Program-made: the position numbers and the translations under genes
Shown here: piece by piece, positions 45,576 through 54,013 of the stretch
Position numbering within the stretch: position 1 is the first letter of the stretch
How the letters are laid out: every line of letters starts with the position of its first letter
Assembly (NCBI RefSeq): GCF_044628455.1
Contig: NZ_JBIYZW010000003.1
Coordinates: 186,001 to 250,000 of the forward strand
Length of the DNA: 64,000 nucleotides
Direction: 5' to 3'
DNA from: Solirubrum sp044628455
Lineage (GTDB): Bacteria; Bacteroidota; Bacteroidia; Cytophagales; Hymenobacteraceae
The notes under the pieces: model-generated
Told to the model about the DNA's origin: nothing
The model's input: the letters and a program-made list of their open reading frames with translations, nothing else
Databases searched by the model: none

Positions 45576-48230
45576 ATGACCTTTCCCCAGCCGCCCCGCG
45601 AATTCCGCTCATCCTGGAAACGCGGGTTGCTGAGTTGCTGGCTGCTGCTCTGCGGGGCGGCTGCCGCGGCCCAGTCGGCCAGCCCGGCCGATAAGCTGGC
45701 GCCGGCCCTGCAGAACCTGGCCGCCCGCGGCAGCAAAAGCCCGGCGCAAACGGTGCGCGTGAGTTCTGCCCAGCCTGCGGCGCTGCGCGAGTGGGCGGCG
45801 CGAGAGCTGCCCCAAGCCCGCTTTCGGCCGCTCACGCCCGAGGTGCTGGAGGTGTCGGGGCTAAGTGCCGCGCAGCTGCCCGCGCTGGCCGCTTCGCCCT
45901 TCCTCACCTTCGTCGATGTGGCCCGGCGCCCGGGGCGGGAAGAGCGGCTTATCAGCTTCAACGACCTGAGCGCCAACCGGGCCAGTGTGGTGCACCAGCA
46001 GCTGCCCCAGCTCAGCGGCGCGGGCCTCACGGTGTCGGTCAAGGAAAACGCCTTCGACCCGGCCGACATCGACTTCAAGGGCCGGGTGCTGGCGGCCCCC
46101 AGCGGCGCGCCCGTCTCGCCGCACGCCACCATCATGGCCACCATCGTGGCCGGGGCCGGCAACTCGGGCCCCACGGGCAAAGGCGTGGCCTGGCAGGCGC
46201 GGCTGACTCCGGCCAGCTTCGCCTCCTTTCTGCCCGACGACGGCCAGGCGCTGACGCAGGCCGGCGTGTCGGTGCAGAACCACTCCTACGGCTCGAGTGC
46301 GGGCATCGAAAACTGGTACGGGCTGGAAGCGCGCGAGTACGACCGGCACACCCGCCTGTTTCCGGGCTTGCTGCACGTATTCTCGGCCGGCAACTCGGGC
46401 ACCGATACCAGCCCCAGCGGCCCTTATGCAGCGGTGCCGGGCTTTGCCAACCTCACCGGGCAGTTTAAGATGGCCAAGAACGTGCTGAGCGTGGGTGCCA
46501 CCGATGCGCTGGGGCAGGTGGCCGCGCGCAGCTCCCGCGGCCCGGCCTACGACGGCCGCGTGAAGCCCGAACTGGTGGCCTACGGCGACGGCGGCACTTC
46601 CGAGGCGGCGGCCATGGTGTCGGGCATTGCCCTGCTGGTGCAGCAGGCCTACCGCGACGGGCACGGCGGCGCCCTGCCGACGGCCGCCCTGGTGAAGGCC
46701 GCGCTGCTCAACAGCGCCGACGACGCCGGCCGGCCGGAAGTAGACTTTGCCACCGGCTTCGGCCGCGCCGACGCCCTGGGCGCCGTGCAAACCATTCGCG
46801 AAGGCCGCTTTGCCGCCGGCAGCAGCAGCCCCGGTGCCACGCAGACGTTTCCACTCACCGTGCCCGCGGGCATGCGGCAGCTGAAGGTAACCCTGGTGTG
46901 GCCCGACGCCGAGGCGGCCGCCAACGCCCCGCGCGCCCTGGTCAACGACCTCGACCTGGAACTGGTGCAGCCCGCTACCGGCCGGCGCTGGCGGCCCTGG
47001 GTGCTGAGCAGCTACCCCCACGCCGACTCGCTGCAGCTGCCCGCCCGCCGCCGTGCCGACCACCTCAACAACGTGGAACAGGTAACCCTGGCTTTGCCCG
47101 ACGCAGGCAGCTACGAGGTGCAGGTGCGCGGCTTCGACGTGCCCGTGGGTCCGCAGGCCTTCAGCCTGGCCTACGAGTGGGAGGCCACCGGCCTGAGCTG
47201 GACCCGCCCCCAGGCCGGCGACGACCTGCGTCCCGAAGAAAGAAATACGCTGCGCTGGCAGTGGCGCGGGCCAGCCGCGACGGGCCGGCTGGAGTACCGC
47301 CCCGTCGGCAGCACGGCCTGGCAGTTGGTTGAGGCCGCGGTGAACCTAGCCGACGAGCAGTGGGCCTGGACGCCGCCGGCGGCCGAGCAGGTAGCCGAGC
47401 TGCGCCTGAGCGTGGGCAGCAGCGCCTGGACTTCGGAGAAATTCACTCTCACCCGCCGGCCCCTGCCGCAGGTGGGTTACGCCTGCCCCGAAGAAGTTCT
47501 GCTGTACTGGCCCCGCACGACCGGCGCTACCCAGTACCAGCTTTACCGCGTGGGGGCTACCCACCTTGAGCCGCTGGCTTTGACCGCCGACACAGTGCTC
47601 GTCATCGACCGCCGGCAGCAGCCCGAGACCTACGTGGCCGTGGCGCCCATCCTGCAGGGCCTGGAAGGCAGCCGCAGCTACACCGTGGGCTACAACGAGC
47701 AGGAAACCAGCTGCTACGTGAAAAGCTTTCAGCCCCGCCAGCTGGTCAACGACACGGCCGTCTTCGACCTGGAGCTCGGCAGCACGTTCCGGCTGCAGTC
47801 GGCCACCCTGGAGCGGCGCAGCGGCGCGGGCTTTGTGCCGGTACAGACGGTGGCGCCCGTGACGCAGCTGCGCCTGAGCCTGGCTGATCGGCTGCCGGCT
47901 TCTGGCCGCTACGAGTACCGCGTGCGCCTCGAAACCACCGACGGGCGGCAGTACTACTCCCAGACCGAGCCCATCTTTCAGGCCCTGGCCGGCGACGTGC
48001 TGGTATTCCCTAACCCCGTGCCCAGTGGGCAGCTGCTGAACATTGTGACTACCGAAAGCGACGGGGTGGAGTTGAGCATATACGACCTGCGCGGCCGCCT
48101 GCTGCGCCGCAGCACCGAGGCCAGCGCCATCATCAGCTTAAACCCCGCCGGCCTGCCGCAGGGCACCTATCTGGTACACGTGCGCACGCCGCGGGGGCAA
48201 ACTACGGTGCGGCGGATAGTGGTGCTGTAG
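45576..48230 (+). CDS. S8 family serine peptidase with type IX secretion tail
   Basis: The 884-residue protein has an N-terminal signal segment (LLSCWLLLCGAAAAAQ) and a subtilisin-like domain. The charge-relay His is in SPHATIMATIVAGAGN (H183) and the Ser in GDGGTSEAAAMVSG (S342). The strand that carries the catalytic Asp in subtilisins reads VSVKENAFD, with Glu157 at that position. Then come a P-domain-like region and beta-rich repeats. The last 75 residues (VLVFPNPVPSGQLLNI to VRRIVVL) form a C-terminal sorting domain of T9SS cargo with YDLRGRLL and GTYLVHV motifs. Likely secreted or cell-surface protease. A terminator follows. Confidence 0.88.
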   Translation: MTFPQPPREFRSSWKRGLLSCWLLLCGAAAAAQSASPADKLAPALQNLAARGSKSPAQTVRVSSAQPAALREWAARELPQARFRPLTPEVLEVSGLSAAQLPALAASPFLTFVDVARRPGREERLISFNDLSANRASVVHQQLPQLSGAGLTVSVKENAFDPADIDFKGRVLAAPSGAPVSPHATIMATIVAGAGNSGPTGKGVAWQARLTPASFASFLPDDGQALTQAGVSVQNHSYGSSAGIENWYGLEAREYDRHTRLFPGLLHVFSAGNSGTDTSPSGPYAAVPGFANLTGQFKMAKNVLSVGATDALGQVAARSSRGPAYDGRVKPELVAYGDGGTSEAAAMVSGIALLVQQAYRDGHGGALPTAALVKAALLNSADDAGRPEVDFATGFGRADALGAVQTIREGRFAAGSSSPGATQTFPLTVPAGMRQLKVTLVWPDAEAAANAPRALVNDLDLELVQPATGRRWRPWVLSSYPHADSLQLPARRRADHLNNVEQVTLALPDAGSYEVQVRGFDVPVGPQAFSLAYEWEATGLSWTRPQAGDDLRPEERNTLRWQWRGPAATGRLEYRPVGSTAWQLVEAAVNLADEQWAWTPPAAEQVAELRLSVGSSAWTSEKFTLTRRPLPQVGYACPEEVLLYWPRTTGATQYQLYRVGATHLEPLALTADTVLVIDRRQQPETYVAVAPILQGLEGSRSYTVGYNEQETSCYVKSFQPRQLVNDTAVFDLELGSTFRLQSATLERRSGAGFVPVQTVAPVTQLRLSLADRLPASGRYEYRVRLETTDGRQYYSQTEPIFQALAGDVLVFPNPVPSGQLLNIVTTESDGVELSIYDLRGRLLRRSTEASAIISLNPAGLPQGTYLVHVRTPRGQTTVRRIVVL

Positions 48231-48233
48231 CCT

Positions 48234-48269
48234 GGCAGCGGGCAGTGCTTTTTTCTGTCGCCCGCTGCC
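48234..48269 (+). terminator. Terminator after the S8 protease
   Basis: GGCAGCGGGC (48234-48243) pairs with GCCCGCTGCC (48260-48269). The loop holds TTTTTT; the T run is inside the loop, so termination is probable but not certain. Confidence 0.6.
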
Positions 48270-48500
48270 AAGGGGCCCGGCTCGGCATGCTCCGACGCAA
48301 CTTGCCCCCGAATCGAGCAGCATCAGTCCAGGCACTGCGGACTGCGCCATGAAATTACCGCTCGAAGCGCAACTTCGGGCCGCTCAGGCGGCCTAGCCCA
48401 GTACGCCCCGAATGCCGGCTTGGTCCTGGTACGGCCTGGGCGGCTCCCGCTGCGTGCCCCGAGGAGCACTAGCACTGTGCGGCCTGCGAACGGAAGCCAG
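48270..48500. other. Intergenic, no gene recognised
   Basis: Between the two convergent protease genes this 230-bp stretch has no convincing open frame, RNA gene or repeat. It is flanked by terminators. Confidence 0.5.
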
Positions 48501-48509
48501 GAACGCAAA

Positions 48510-48541
48510 GAGGCCCGGCTCCTTTGCGGGAACCGGGCCTC
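48510..48541 (-). terminator. Terminator after the M57 protease
   Basis: GAGGCCCGG (48510-48518) pairs with CCGGGCCTC (48533-48541) with a partly paired loop. It follows the stop at 48567 on the minus strand. Confidence 0.7.
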
Positions 48542-48566
48542 AGGTTGAACGGACTAACTCAGCCCG

Positions 48567-49385
48567 TTAGTACAGGTAGTTGAGGGCCGTGCGGTCGTTG
48601 GTGTTGAACGGACGGTTGGCACCGGTGCCGATGCAAGCCAGCATCCACGAGGTAGCGTCGCCGTTGTAAGCCGTGGGCGTGCCGGGAATGTGGACGGCAC
48701 CCACCGTGCTGGCGCCTTCGTTGGTGTAGGCCCCGCCGCAGCTGTAAGCGCGGTTGGCGTAGTCAGTGTGGCGGAAGCCGATGCAGTGACCAACTTCGTG
48801 GGCCAGGATGGTGGCCAGGTAGTTGGTGCCGGGGTTAGAGCCCAGGTAAGTCGAGTTCACCAGCACTTGGCTGTGGGGGTTGCCGGCCGAAGTCGGGAAG
48901 CCCGCCGAAGCCAGGTAGCCGGCGCCGCTCGGGGCCTTGGTCAGGGTGATGTTGGCGCCCGAGGTTACGCGGCGAAAGCGCAGCCGCAGGTTTTCGGCGT
49001 TGTAGCGGCGAATCAGTTCGTCGGTAGCCGTTACGTAGGCCGAAGGCAGGGTGCTCGACACGGCAATGTTGATGGTGCGGGCAGTCGAGCCCACGCTCAC
49101 CAGGTTATTGGTGCGGTACTGCTCTTCGTCGCCCACGCGCAGCATTTTGTACTCTGGGTTGCCCTGCAGGTCTTCGTTCTTGAGCAGGATGTCGCCCTCT
49201 ACCAGCACGCCGCCGTCTACCTTGGTAGCGTTGTGGGTGCTGAAGCCGAGCTTCTGAATCTGGCTGAGTGTTTCAGTCGAAAGTTGATCTTTGGCAAGAA
49301 CTTCCTCTTTTTTGGAGCACGAGGAAAAGGCTACCATTGAGAAAGCGGCAACGGTGAGGGCAGGTAGGAGTTGGGGGAATTTCAT
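48567..49385 (-). CDS. M57-type zinc metallopeptidase lipoprotein
   Basis: The 272-residue product starts MKFPQLLPALTVAAFSMVAFSSCSKKEE, a lipoprotein signal with FSSC. The catalytic region, NYLATILAHEVGHCIGFRHTDY, has HExxHxxGxxH, two zinc histidines plus a third, as in the M57 'HEIGH' peptidases. Upstream strand patterns (RTINIAVSSTLPSAYVTATDELIRRYNAENLRLRFRRV) are typical of astacin-like folds. It is probably exposed at the outer membrane. The AT-rich upstream region holds a TTG (49457-49459) and AATTTTTG (49428-49435) 21 bp apart on its strand, a plausible promoter. No inhibitor gene is next to it. Confidence 0.88.
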   Translation of the reverse strand: MKFPQLLPALTVAAFSMVAFSSCSKKEEVLAKDQLSTETLSQIQKLGFSTHNATKVDGGVLVEGDILLKNEDLQGNPEYKMLRVGDEEQYRTNNLVSVGSTARTINIAVSSTLPSAYVTATDELIRRYNAENLRLRFRRVTSGANITLTKAPSGAGYLASAGFPTSAGNPHSQVLVNSTYLGSNPGTNYLATILAHEVGHCIGFRHTDYANRAYSCGGAYTNEGASTVGAVHIPGTPTAYNGDATSWMLACIGTGANRPFNTNDRTALNYLY

Positions 49386-49819
49386 AAAAGTGTTTTGGGG
49401 TTTTGGTTGGTTTGGTTGAAGAACGGGCAAAAATTGCGAATAAAAATTTGAAATGTCAACAAAAAAATAACGAAACTTTATTGATGTTGTAACAGTACGC
49501 ACGCTCCTACGCGGGTTAAACCATTAAGGAGTTGGCCGCTTTGCCATTGAACATTTGCTTATATTAATATTTGTATAAAACCGATGTCAGTCTGCTAGTG
49601 CCTTGTTGGGGTGGGTACGCCCTGCATTACTGGGTGCTGCCGTGCTGGATCTTGTGGAGGGCAGAGGCGGGGCTCCCGGAAGGATTATGACCCTGTCTCG
49701 CCCGTAGCGGCTGGTGCCGGGCTGAACAGGGGCCGCCCACCGGCTTTTCTTATCTTTGTTAGGAACCGTTCTTCCCACAAGAGCCGTTGGCCCTTGTTTA
49801 CTTATAGATCTTTCTGCCC
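49386..49819. other. Divergent intergenic region, promoters only
   Basis: This 434-bp region separates the M57 and ricT genes. On the minus side it holds TTG/AATTTTTG (49428-49459); on the plus side TATCTTTG at 49751-49758 lies 62 bp before the ricT start. The part at 49430-49580 is strongly AT-rich. I see no gene. Confidence 0.6.
49751..49758 (+). promoter_or_regulatory. -7 box for ricT-gldH
   Basis: TATCTTTG fits TAnnTTTG and lies 62 bp before the GTG start at 49820. Confidence 0.5.
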
Positions 49820-51340
49820 GTGGCTTGCACATCATGTTCCAGCGGGGGCGGTTGCTCAACGTCGGGTTGCGGCTCCAAAGGGGGCTGTAGCTCGGGCGGC
49901 TGTACCCGCCTCAATGTATTCGACTGGCTGCAGGACTTGGACCTGCCCGTCGATTTTAAAGAATTTGACCTCGTTGAAATCCGCTTCAAGGGCGGACGCA
50001 AAGAGTTTTTCCGCAATACCCACCGCCTGCGCCTGACCACCGGCGACGCCGTGGTAGTAGAAGCCGGCGGCAACGGCTGGCATCTGGGCTACGTCTCGCT
50101 GAAAGGCGAACTGGTGCGCCTGCAGATGCGCAAGAAAAAGGTGCCCGCCGACCACAAGGACATCCGCGGCATCCTGCGCATTGCCACGCCCGACGACGTG
50201 GAGCGCTACGAAGCTGCCCGGGAGCTGGAGCTGAACACCATGTTCAAGGCCCGCTCCCTGGTCGACGAGCTGCGCCTGAAGATGAAGCTCTCCGACGTGG
50301 AGTATCAGGCCGACCGCACCCGCGCCACTTTCTTCTACTCGGCCGAAGACCGCGTGGACTTCCGCGACCTGATCAAGCGCCTGGCCGATGAGTTTCGGGT
50401 GCGGGTGGAGATGCGCCAGATTTCGCTGCGCCACGAGGCCGGCCGCCTCGGCGGCATCGGCTCCTGCGGCCGCGAGCTGTGCTGCTCTACCTGGCTCACC
50501 GAGTTCAAGAGCGTGAGCACCACCGCCGCCCGCTACCAGAACCTGAGCCTGAACCCCGCCAAGCTTTCGGGGCAGTGCGGCCGCCTCAAGTGCTGCCTGA
50601 ACTACGAGCTGGAAACCTACCTCGACGCGCTCAAGGACATTCCGCAGGTGCAGCGCCCGCTGCAAACCGCGCAGGGTGAGGCCTTCCTGCAGAAGACCGA
50701 CATCTTCCGCAAGCGCATGTGGTTTGCCTACCGCGGCGACAACAACTGGCACATGCTCTCCACCGAGCGGGTGCGCGAGATTCAGGCCCTGAACAAGGCC
50801 GGCGAAAAGCCCGACGTGCTGCTGGCGCCGGTGGTGGAGGAGGCGGTGACCCCCAGCGTGCAGGAGCACGTGGAAGGCTCGCTCGACCGCCTCGACGACA
50901 AGATTAAGGGCAGCAAGCGCGGCAAGCGCAAGAAGAAAGCGCCCACCAGCACGGCCCCGGTTACCAACCAGCCCAAGCCCCAGGGGGCCGCTCCGCGGTC
51001 GGCGCCCGCGCCGCGGCCCGAGCCGCGGCCGAAAGCCGAGCCGGTAGCCACCGCCTCGCCCACTGAAGGCGACGCCCGTCCGCCCCGCGGTGGAAGCCGG
51101 GGCGCCAACCGCCGGCCGGGGCGCAACGCCAGCAGCGACGCCCCCCGACCCGAGCGCCCCACGCCCCGCTTCGACCCGCGCTTCCGGCCCGCACCCAACG
51201 CCGGGGGCAGCCCGCCGCCCCCCGACGGCCCGGCGCCGGACGGGGAGCGTGCCGGACGCTCGGGCCGCTCCCGGCGGGGCTCCCGCCGCGGCGGGGCCGG
51301 TGAGGCGGGCGTGGGTGCTACTCCTCCAACGGCTTCCTGA
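49820..51340 (+). CDS. ricT: RicT-like PSP1 domain protein with Cys-rich N-terminus
   Basis: The 506-residue protein begins with a GTG start and MACTSCSSGGGC, with cysteines at 3, 6, 12, 17, 23 and 28, then a PSP1/RicT domain. LVEIRFKGGRKEFFRN, FFYSAEDRVDFRDLIKRLADEFRVRVEMRQISLRHEAGRLGGIGSCGRELCCSTWL and LSGQCGRLKCCLNYE hold the conserved CC pairs. From about 350 a tail of some 150 residues is Pro/Arg/Gly/Ala-rich. In Bacillus, RicT with YlbF and YmcA carries iron-sulfur clusters and helps RNase Y processing. The Bacteroidota protein may do similar work. It overlaps gldH by one base. Confidence 0.85.
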   Translation: MACTSCSSGGGCSTSGCGSKGGCSSGGCTRLNVFDWLQDLDLPVDFKEFDLVEIRFKGGRKEFFRNTHRLRLTTGDAVVVEAGGNGWHLGYVSLKGELVRLQMRKKKVPADHKDIRGILRIATPDDVERYEAARELELNTMFKARSLVDELRLKMKLSDVEYQADRTRATFFYSAEDRVDFRDLIKRLADEFRVRVEMRQISLRHEAGRLGGIGSCGRELCCSTWLTEFKSVSTTAARYQNLSLNPAKLSGQCGRLKCCLNYELETYLDALKDIPQVQRPLQTAQGEAFLQKTDIFRKRMWFAYRGDNNWHMLSTERVREIQALNKAGEKPDVLLAPVVEEAVTPSVQEHVEGSLDRLDDKIKGSKRGKRKKKAPTSTAPVTNQPKPQGAAPRSAPAPRPEPRPKAEPVATASPTEGDARPPRGGSRGANRRPGRNASSDAPRPERPTPRFDPRFRPAPNAGGSPPPPDGPAPDGERAGRSGRSRRGSRRGGAGEAGVGATPPTAS

Positions 51341-51846
51341 TGATGACGCTGCGCTTTGCTTTCCGCCGCCGCCTGTGGCTGGCTTTGCTGCTGCCCCTGG
51401 CTGCCTGCGACCCGGCCCGGGTGTACGAAACCAACACCGATCTGCCCGACTACTCCTGGTCGGTGCAGAACAAGCCGGCGTTTGAGTTTCAGATTGAGGA
51501 CACCACGCAGGTGTACGACGTGTACTTCAACGTGCGCAACGCCTCGGCTTACGGTTACTACAACCTGTACGCCAAGCATACGCTCACCGACCCCCAGGGC
51601 CGGGTACGCTCGCAGCTGCTGCACCACATGATTCTGATGGACCCCAAGACCGGTGAGCCGTTGGGTGACGGTACCGGCGACATCTTCGACCACCAGTTTC
51701 TGGCCCTGCCCAAGCAGCGGTTCGGGACGGCCGGCACCTACCGCATTGTGCTGGAGCAGTACATGCGCCAGGATGTGCTGCCCGGCATTATGGCGGTGGG
51801 TGTGCGCGTGGCCAAAGCCGCTGAAAAGCCAGCTGCCAAGCCCTGA
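51340..51846 (+). CDS. gldH: Gliding motility lipoprotein GldH
   Basis: The 168-residue product begins MMTLRFAFRRRLWLALLLPLAACDPARVYETN, a lipoprotein signal with LAAC, and the mature part matches GldH. It has DLPDYSWSVQNKPAFEFQIEDTTQVYDVYFNVRNASAYGYYNLYAKHTL and GDGTGDIFDHQFLALPKQRFGTAGTYRIVLEQYMRQDVLPGIMAVGVRV. GldH is needed for gliding in Flavobacterium and is a T9SS-associated envelope lipoprotein. Its ATG overlaps the ricT stop, and this ricT-gldH order recurs in Bacteroidota. A strong terminator follows. Whether this organism glides cannot be told. Confidence 0.9.
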   Translation: MMTLRFAFRRRLWLALLLPLAACDPARVYETNTDLPDYSWSVQNKPAFEFQIEDTTQVYDVYFNVRNASAYGYYNLYAKHTLTDPQGRVRSQLLHHMILMDPKTGEPLGDGTGDIFDHQFLALPKQRFGTAGTYRIVLEQYMRQDVLPGIMAVGVRVAKAAEKPAAKP

Positions 51847-51868
51847 ACAAGGTCTGGTAGCCCAACTT

Positions 51869-51911
51869 CGGGCCGGTCGCTTTCCCCGGAAAGCGACCGG
51901 CCCGTTTTTTT
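51869..51911 (+). terminator. Terminator after gldH
   Basis: A stem of about 16 bp, from CGGGCCGGTCGCTTTCC at 51869 to its complement ending at 51904, followed by seven T. Confidence 0.92.
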
Positions 51912-52074
51912 GGTAGAAGCTGAAAACGAGTTGGAACCAGAAAAATAACGGGGCGAGAATATAGGAATGGAGCGCAGGAAAACCGGACAAAAAAACTCAA
52001 CTCGGCCGCGCCCGGCGCGTATAGGGTTAGCGCTTTTTGTATTTCCCCATCTTCCAACCCAAAACACCCCAACC

Positions 52075-53772
52075 ATGGCAGACAACACCAAAAATCAGAA
52101 TGACGCCAAGGGTCAGAATTCCGGTTCGATGCAGGCTGGTACTTCGGCCTCTGGCTCGATGAATGCCGGCGGCTCCAGCTCCGGCCTCAATCAGTCTGGT
52201 TCCTCGTCGGGCCTGACCAGTGGCAGCACCGATAGCAGCCGCTCGTCAGGCTCGAGTGTTTCCAGCCAGTCGCTGGCTGATTCGCAAACGAGCATGGGCC
52301 AGGGTGGGGTGTCGGGCAGCAGCCGCAGCACCACGAGCAAGTCGGGCGGCTCGGCCTCGGGCAGCAAGTCCGGCTCGGCTTCGGCCGGCAAATCGACCGG
52401 CGCCAAATCGGGCTCGGCCACGGGCAGCACCGCTTCGTCGGCCACGGCCAAGAAGTCGGGCAGCAGCTCGAAAGGCTCCAGCACCTCCACGTCGAGCAGC
52501 CGCGGCAGCAAAGGCCAGGACGCGGACATGCAGTCGTCGCAGTCGTTCTCGCGCGGTCAGCAGGAGGGGAGCAGCAACGAGGAAAACCGCGGTAACTACG
52601 GCGGCAACTTCGGCAACAGCACCCAGGGCAGCTACCAGGACCGCGACCGGGACGAGAACATGTACAGCGGCGCTGGGCGCGGCGAGTACGGCAGCCAGGG
52701 CCAGGGCAACACCCAGGGTGGCTACGGCAACCAGAACCGCGACTACGACACCCGCTCGCGCGGCGGTAACTACGGCCAGGACGAGTACAATCGTGGCCGT
52801 GAGGGCAACTCCTACGGCCAGTACGGCGGCCGCGACGAGTACCAGGGCGGCCAGGGTGGCTACGGCAACCAGGGCGGCTACAGCGGCAGCTACGGCCGGG
52901 GCGGCGGCATGCAGAACAGCATGAACAGCGGCTTCGGCCAGCGCGACTCCTACGGCTACCAGGAGCGCGGCTACGAAGGCCAGGGCGGTATGATGAACCG
53001 CGGCAACCAGGGCAGCAGCATGGGCCGCGGCGACGACTACAACAATGATAACGGTTCGCGCTACGGCCGCGGCCAGGGCTACAGCGAAGACTACGGCCGC
53101 TCGTCGCAGGGCGGCGGCACCATGAACCGCGGCAACCAGGGCATGCGCGGCGGCTACGGCCAAGACGACGACAGCCAGTACGGCAACCGCAACCAGCGCG
53201 AAGATTACCGCCCGTCGCAGGGCGGTTCCGGCAGCCAGGGCTCGGGCCGCTCGCAGAACATGGGTGGCGGCTACCAGGACAGCTACGGTTCGCAGGGTGG
53301 CGACTACGGCGGCCGCAACTACGGTGGCTCGCAGCAGGGCAGTGGCTACGGCCAGGGCCGCGACGACTACGGCCGGGGTTCCCGCGGCATGAGCGGCGGC
53401 AACATGGGCGGTGGCTACGGCGGCGGCTACAACGACGACCGGTACGGCTCGGGCCGCTCGGGCTCGTCGCACTCGTCGAGCCAGGACAGCTACGGTCAGC
53501 GCAGCGGCTACAACGAAGGCCGCGGCGGCTACGGCGGCAACTCGGGCGAGGGCTACGGCTCGCGCGGGGGCTCCTACAACGACGAGTACGATTCGTCGAA
53601 CCGTAACTCGCGGCAGGGCTCGGCCTCGCGCGGCGACTACGACTCGCAGGACCGCGGCCGCAACTACGGCCAGGAAAACCGCGGCAATTACCGCAACCAG
53701 TCGGGCGACGACTCGGACTACGGCTCGGCGCCCCGCCGCAACCGCGGCCGCGACGAAGACGACCGGTACTAA
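52075..53772 (+). CDS. Large Ser/Gly/Tyr/Arg/Gln low-complexity protein
   Basis: From ATG 52075 (MADNTKNQNDAKGQNSGSMQ) the 565-residue product is low complexity throughout. Residues 1-160 are rich in Ser, Gly, Ala, Lys and Thr (KSGSASAGKSTGAKSGSATG). From about 165 to the end it is Gly, Tyr, Arg, Gln, Asn, Asp and Ser in short repeats such as GGYGNQNRDY, GRGGGM, DDYGRGSRG and GYGQDD. Tyr and Arg are spread evenly, often as GY, SY, DY, GR or RG. No signal peptide, membrane span or globular domain is seen. The composition resembles FUS/EWS-type and RGG proteins. Function unknown; condensation or stress roles are inference. Confidence 0.8.
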   Translation: MADNTKNQNDAKGQNSGSMQAGTSASGSMNAGGSSSGLNQSGSSSGLTSGSTDSSRSSGSSVSSQSLADSQTSMGQGGVSGSSRSTTSKSGGSASGSKSGSASAGKSTGAKSGSATGSTASSATAKKSGSSSKGSSTSTSSSRGSKGQDADMQSSQSFSRGQQEGSSNEENRGNYGGNFGNSTQGSYQDRDRDENMYSGAGRGEYGSQGQGNTQGGYGNQNRDYDTRSRGGNYGQDEYNRGREGNSYGQYGGRDEYQGGQGGYGNQGGYSGSYGRGGGMQNSMNSGFGQRDSYGYQERGYEGQGGMMNRGNQGSSMGRGDDYNNDNGSRYGRGQGYSEDYGRSSQGGGTMNRGNQGMRGGYGQDDDSQYGNRNQREDYRPSQGGSGSQGSGRSQNMGGGYQDSYGSQGGDYGGRNYGGSQQGSGYGQGRDDYGRGSRGMSGGNMGGGYGGGYNDDRYGSGRSGSSHSSSQDSYGQRSGYNEGRGGYGGNSGEGYGSRGGSYNDEYDSSNRNSRQGSASRGDYDSQDRGRNYGQENRGNYRNQSGDDSDYGSAPRRNRGRDEDDRY

Positions 53773-53791
53773 CGATTTTGAGTAGTTTGTG

Positions 53792-53824
53792 AAAAAGGCT
53801 CCCCGCATTGCGGGGAGCCTTTTT
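53792..53824 (+). terminator. Terminator after the low-complexity protein gene
   Basis: A perfect 15-bp stem containing GGCTCCCCGC, loop ATT and complement, ending in a T run (53820-53824). Confidence 0.92.
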
Positions 53825-54013
53825 GCTGTTGCCTGAAGTCGGGCTGCTAAGCCAGTTAAGCGAAGTCAACCTGCCTGATTCAGGCTGCGCGCGAGGGCCG
53901 CAACGCGCGGGCGCTGATACAGTCTGTTCCGGGAAGGCGACGCCATTGGCTTCGGACAAACGGCTACCACACTCAAGCCCCAAAGCCACCGTGGTGCCGA
54001 GCACCGCAGTTGG

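Noticed and set aside
48270..48500. A structured RNA or tRNA between the two protease genes
   Set aside because: No cloverleaf, no conserved tRNA arms and no riboswitch-like core; only the two terminator hairpins are clear.
52187..54004. Long minus-strand open frames opposite the low-complexity protein gene (also 52246-53808)
   Set aside because: The repeated Gly/Tyr/Arg codons keep the reverse frames free of stops. The products are Arg/Cys/Ser- or Ala/Val-rich strings with no signal or domain.
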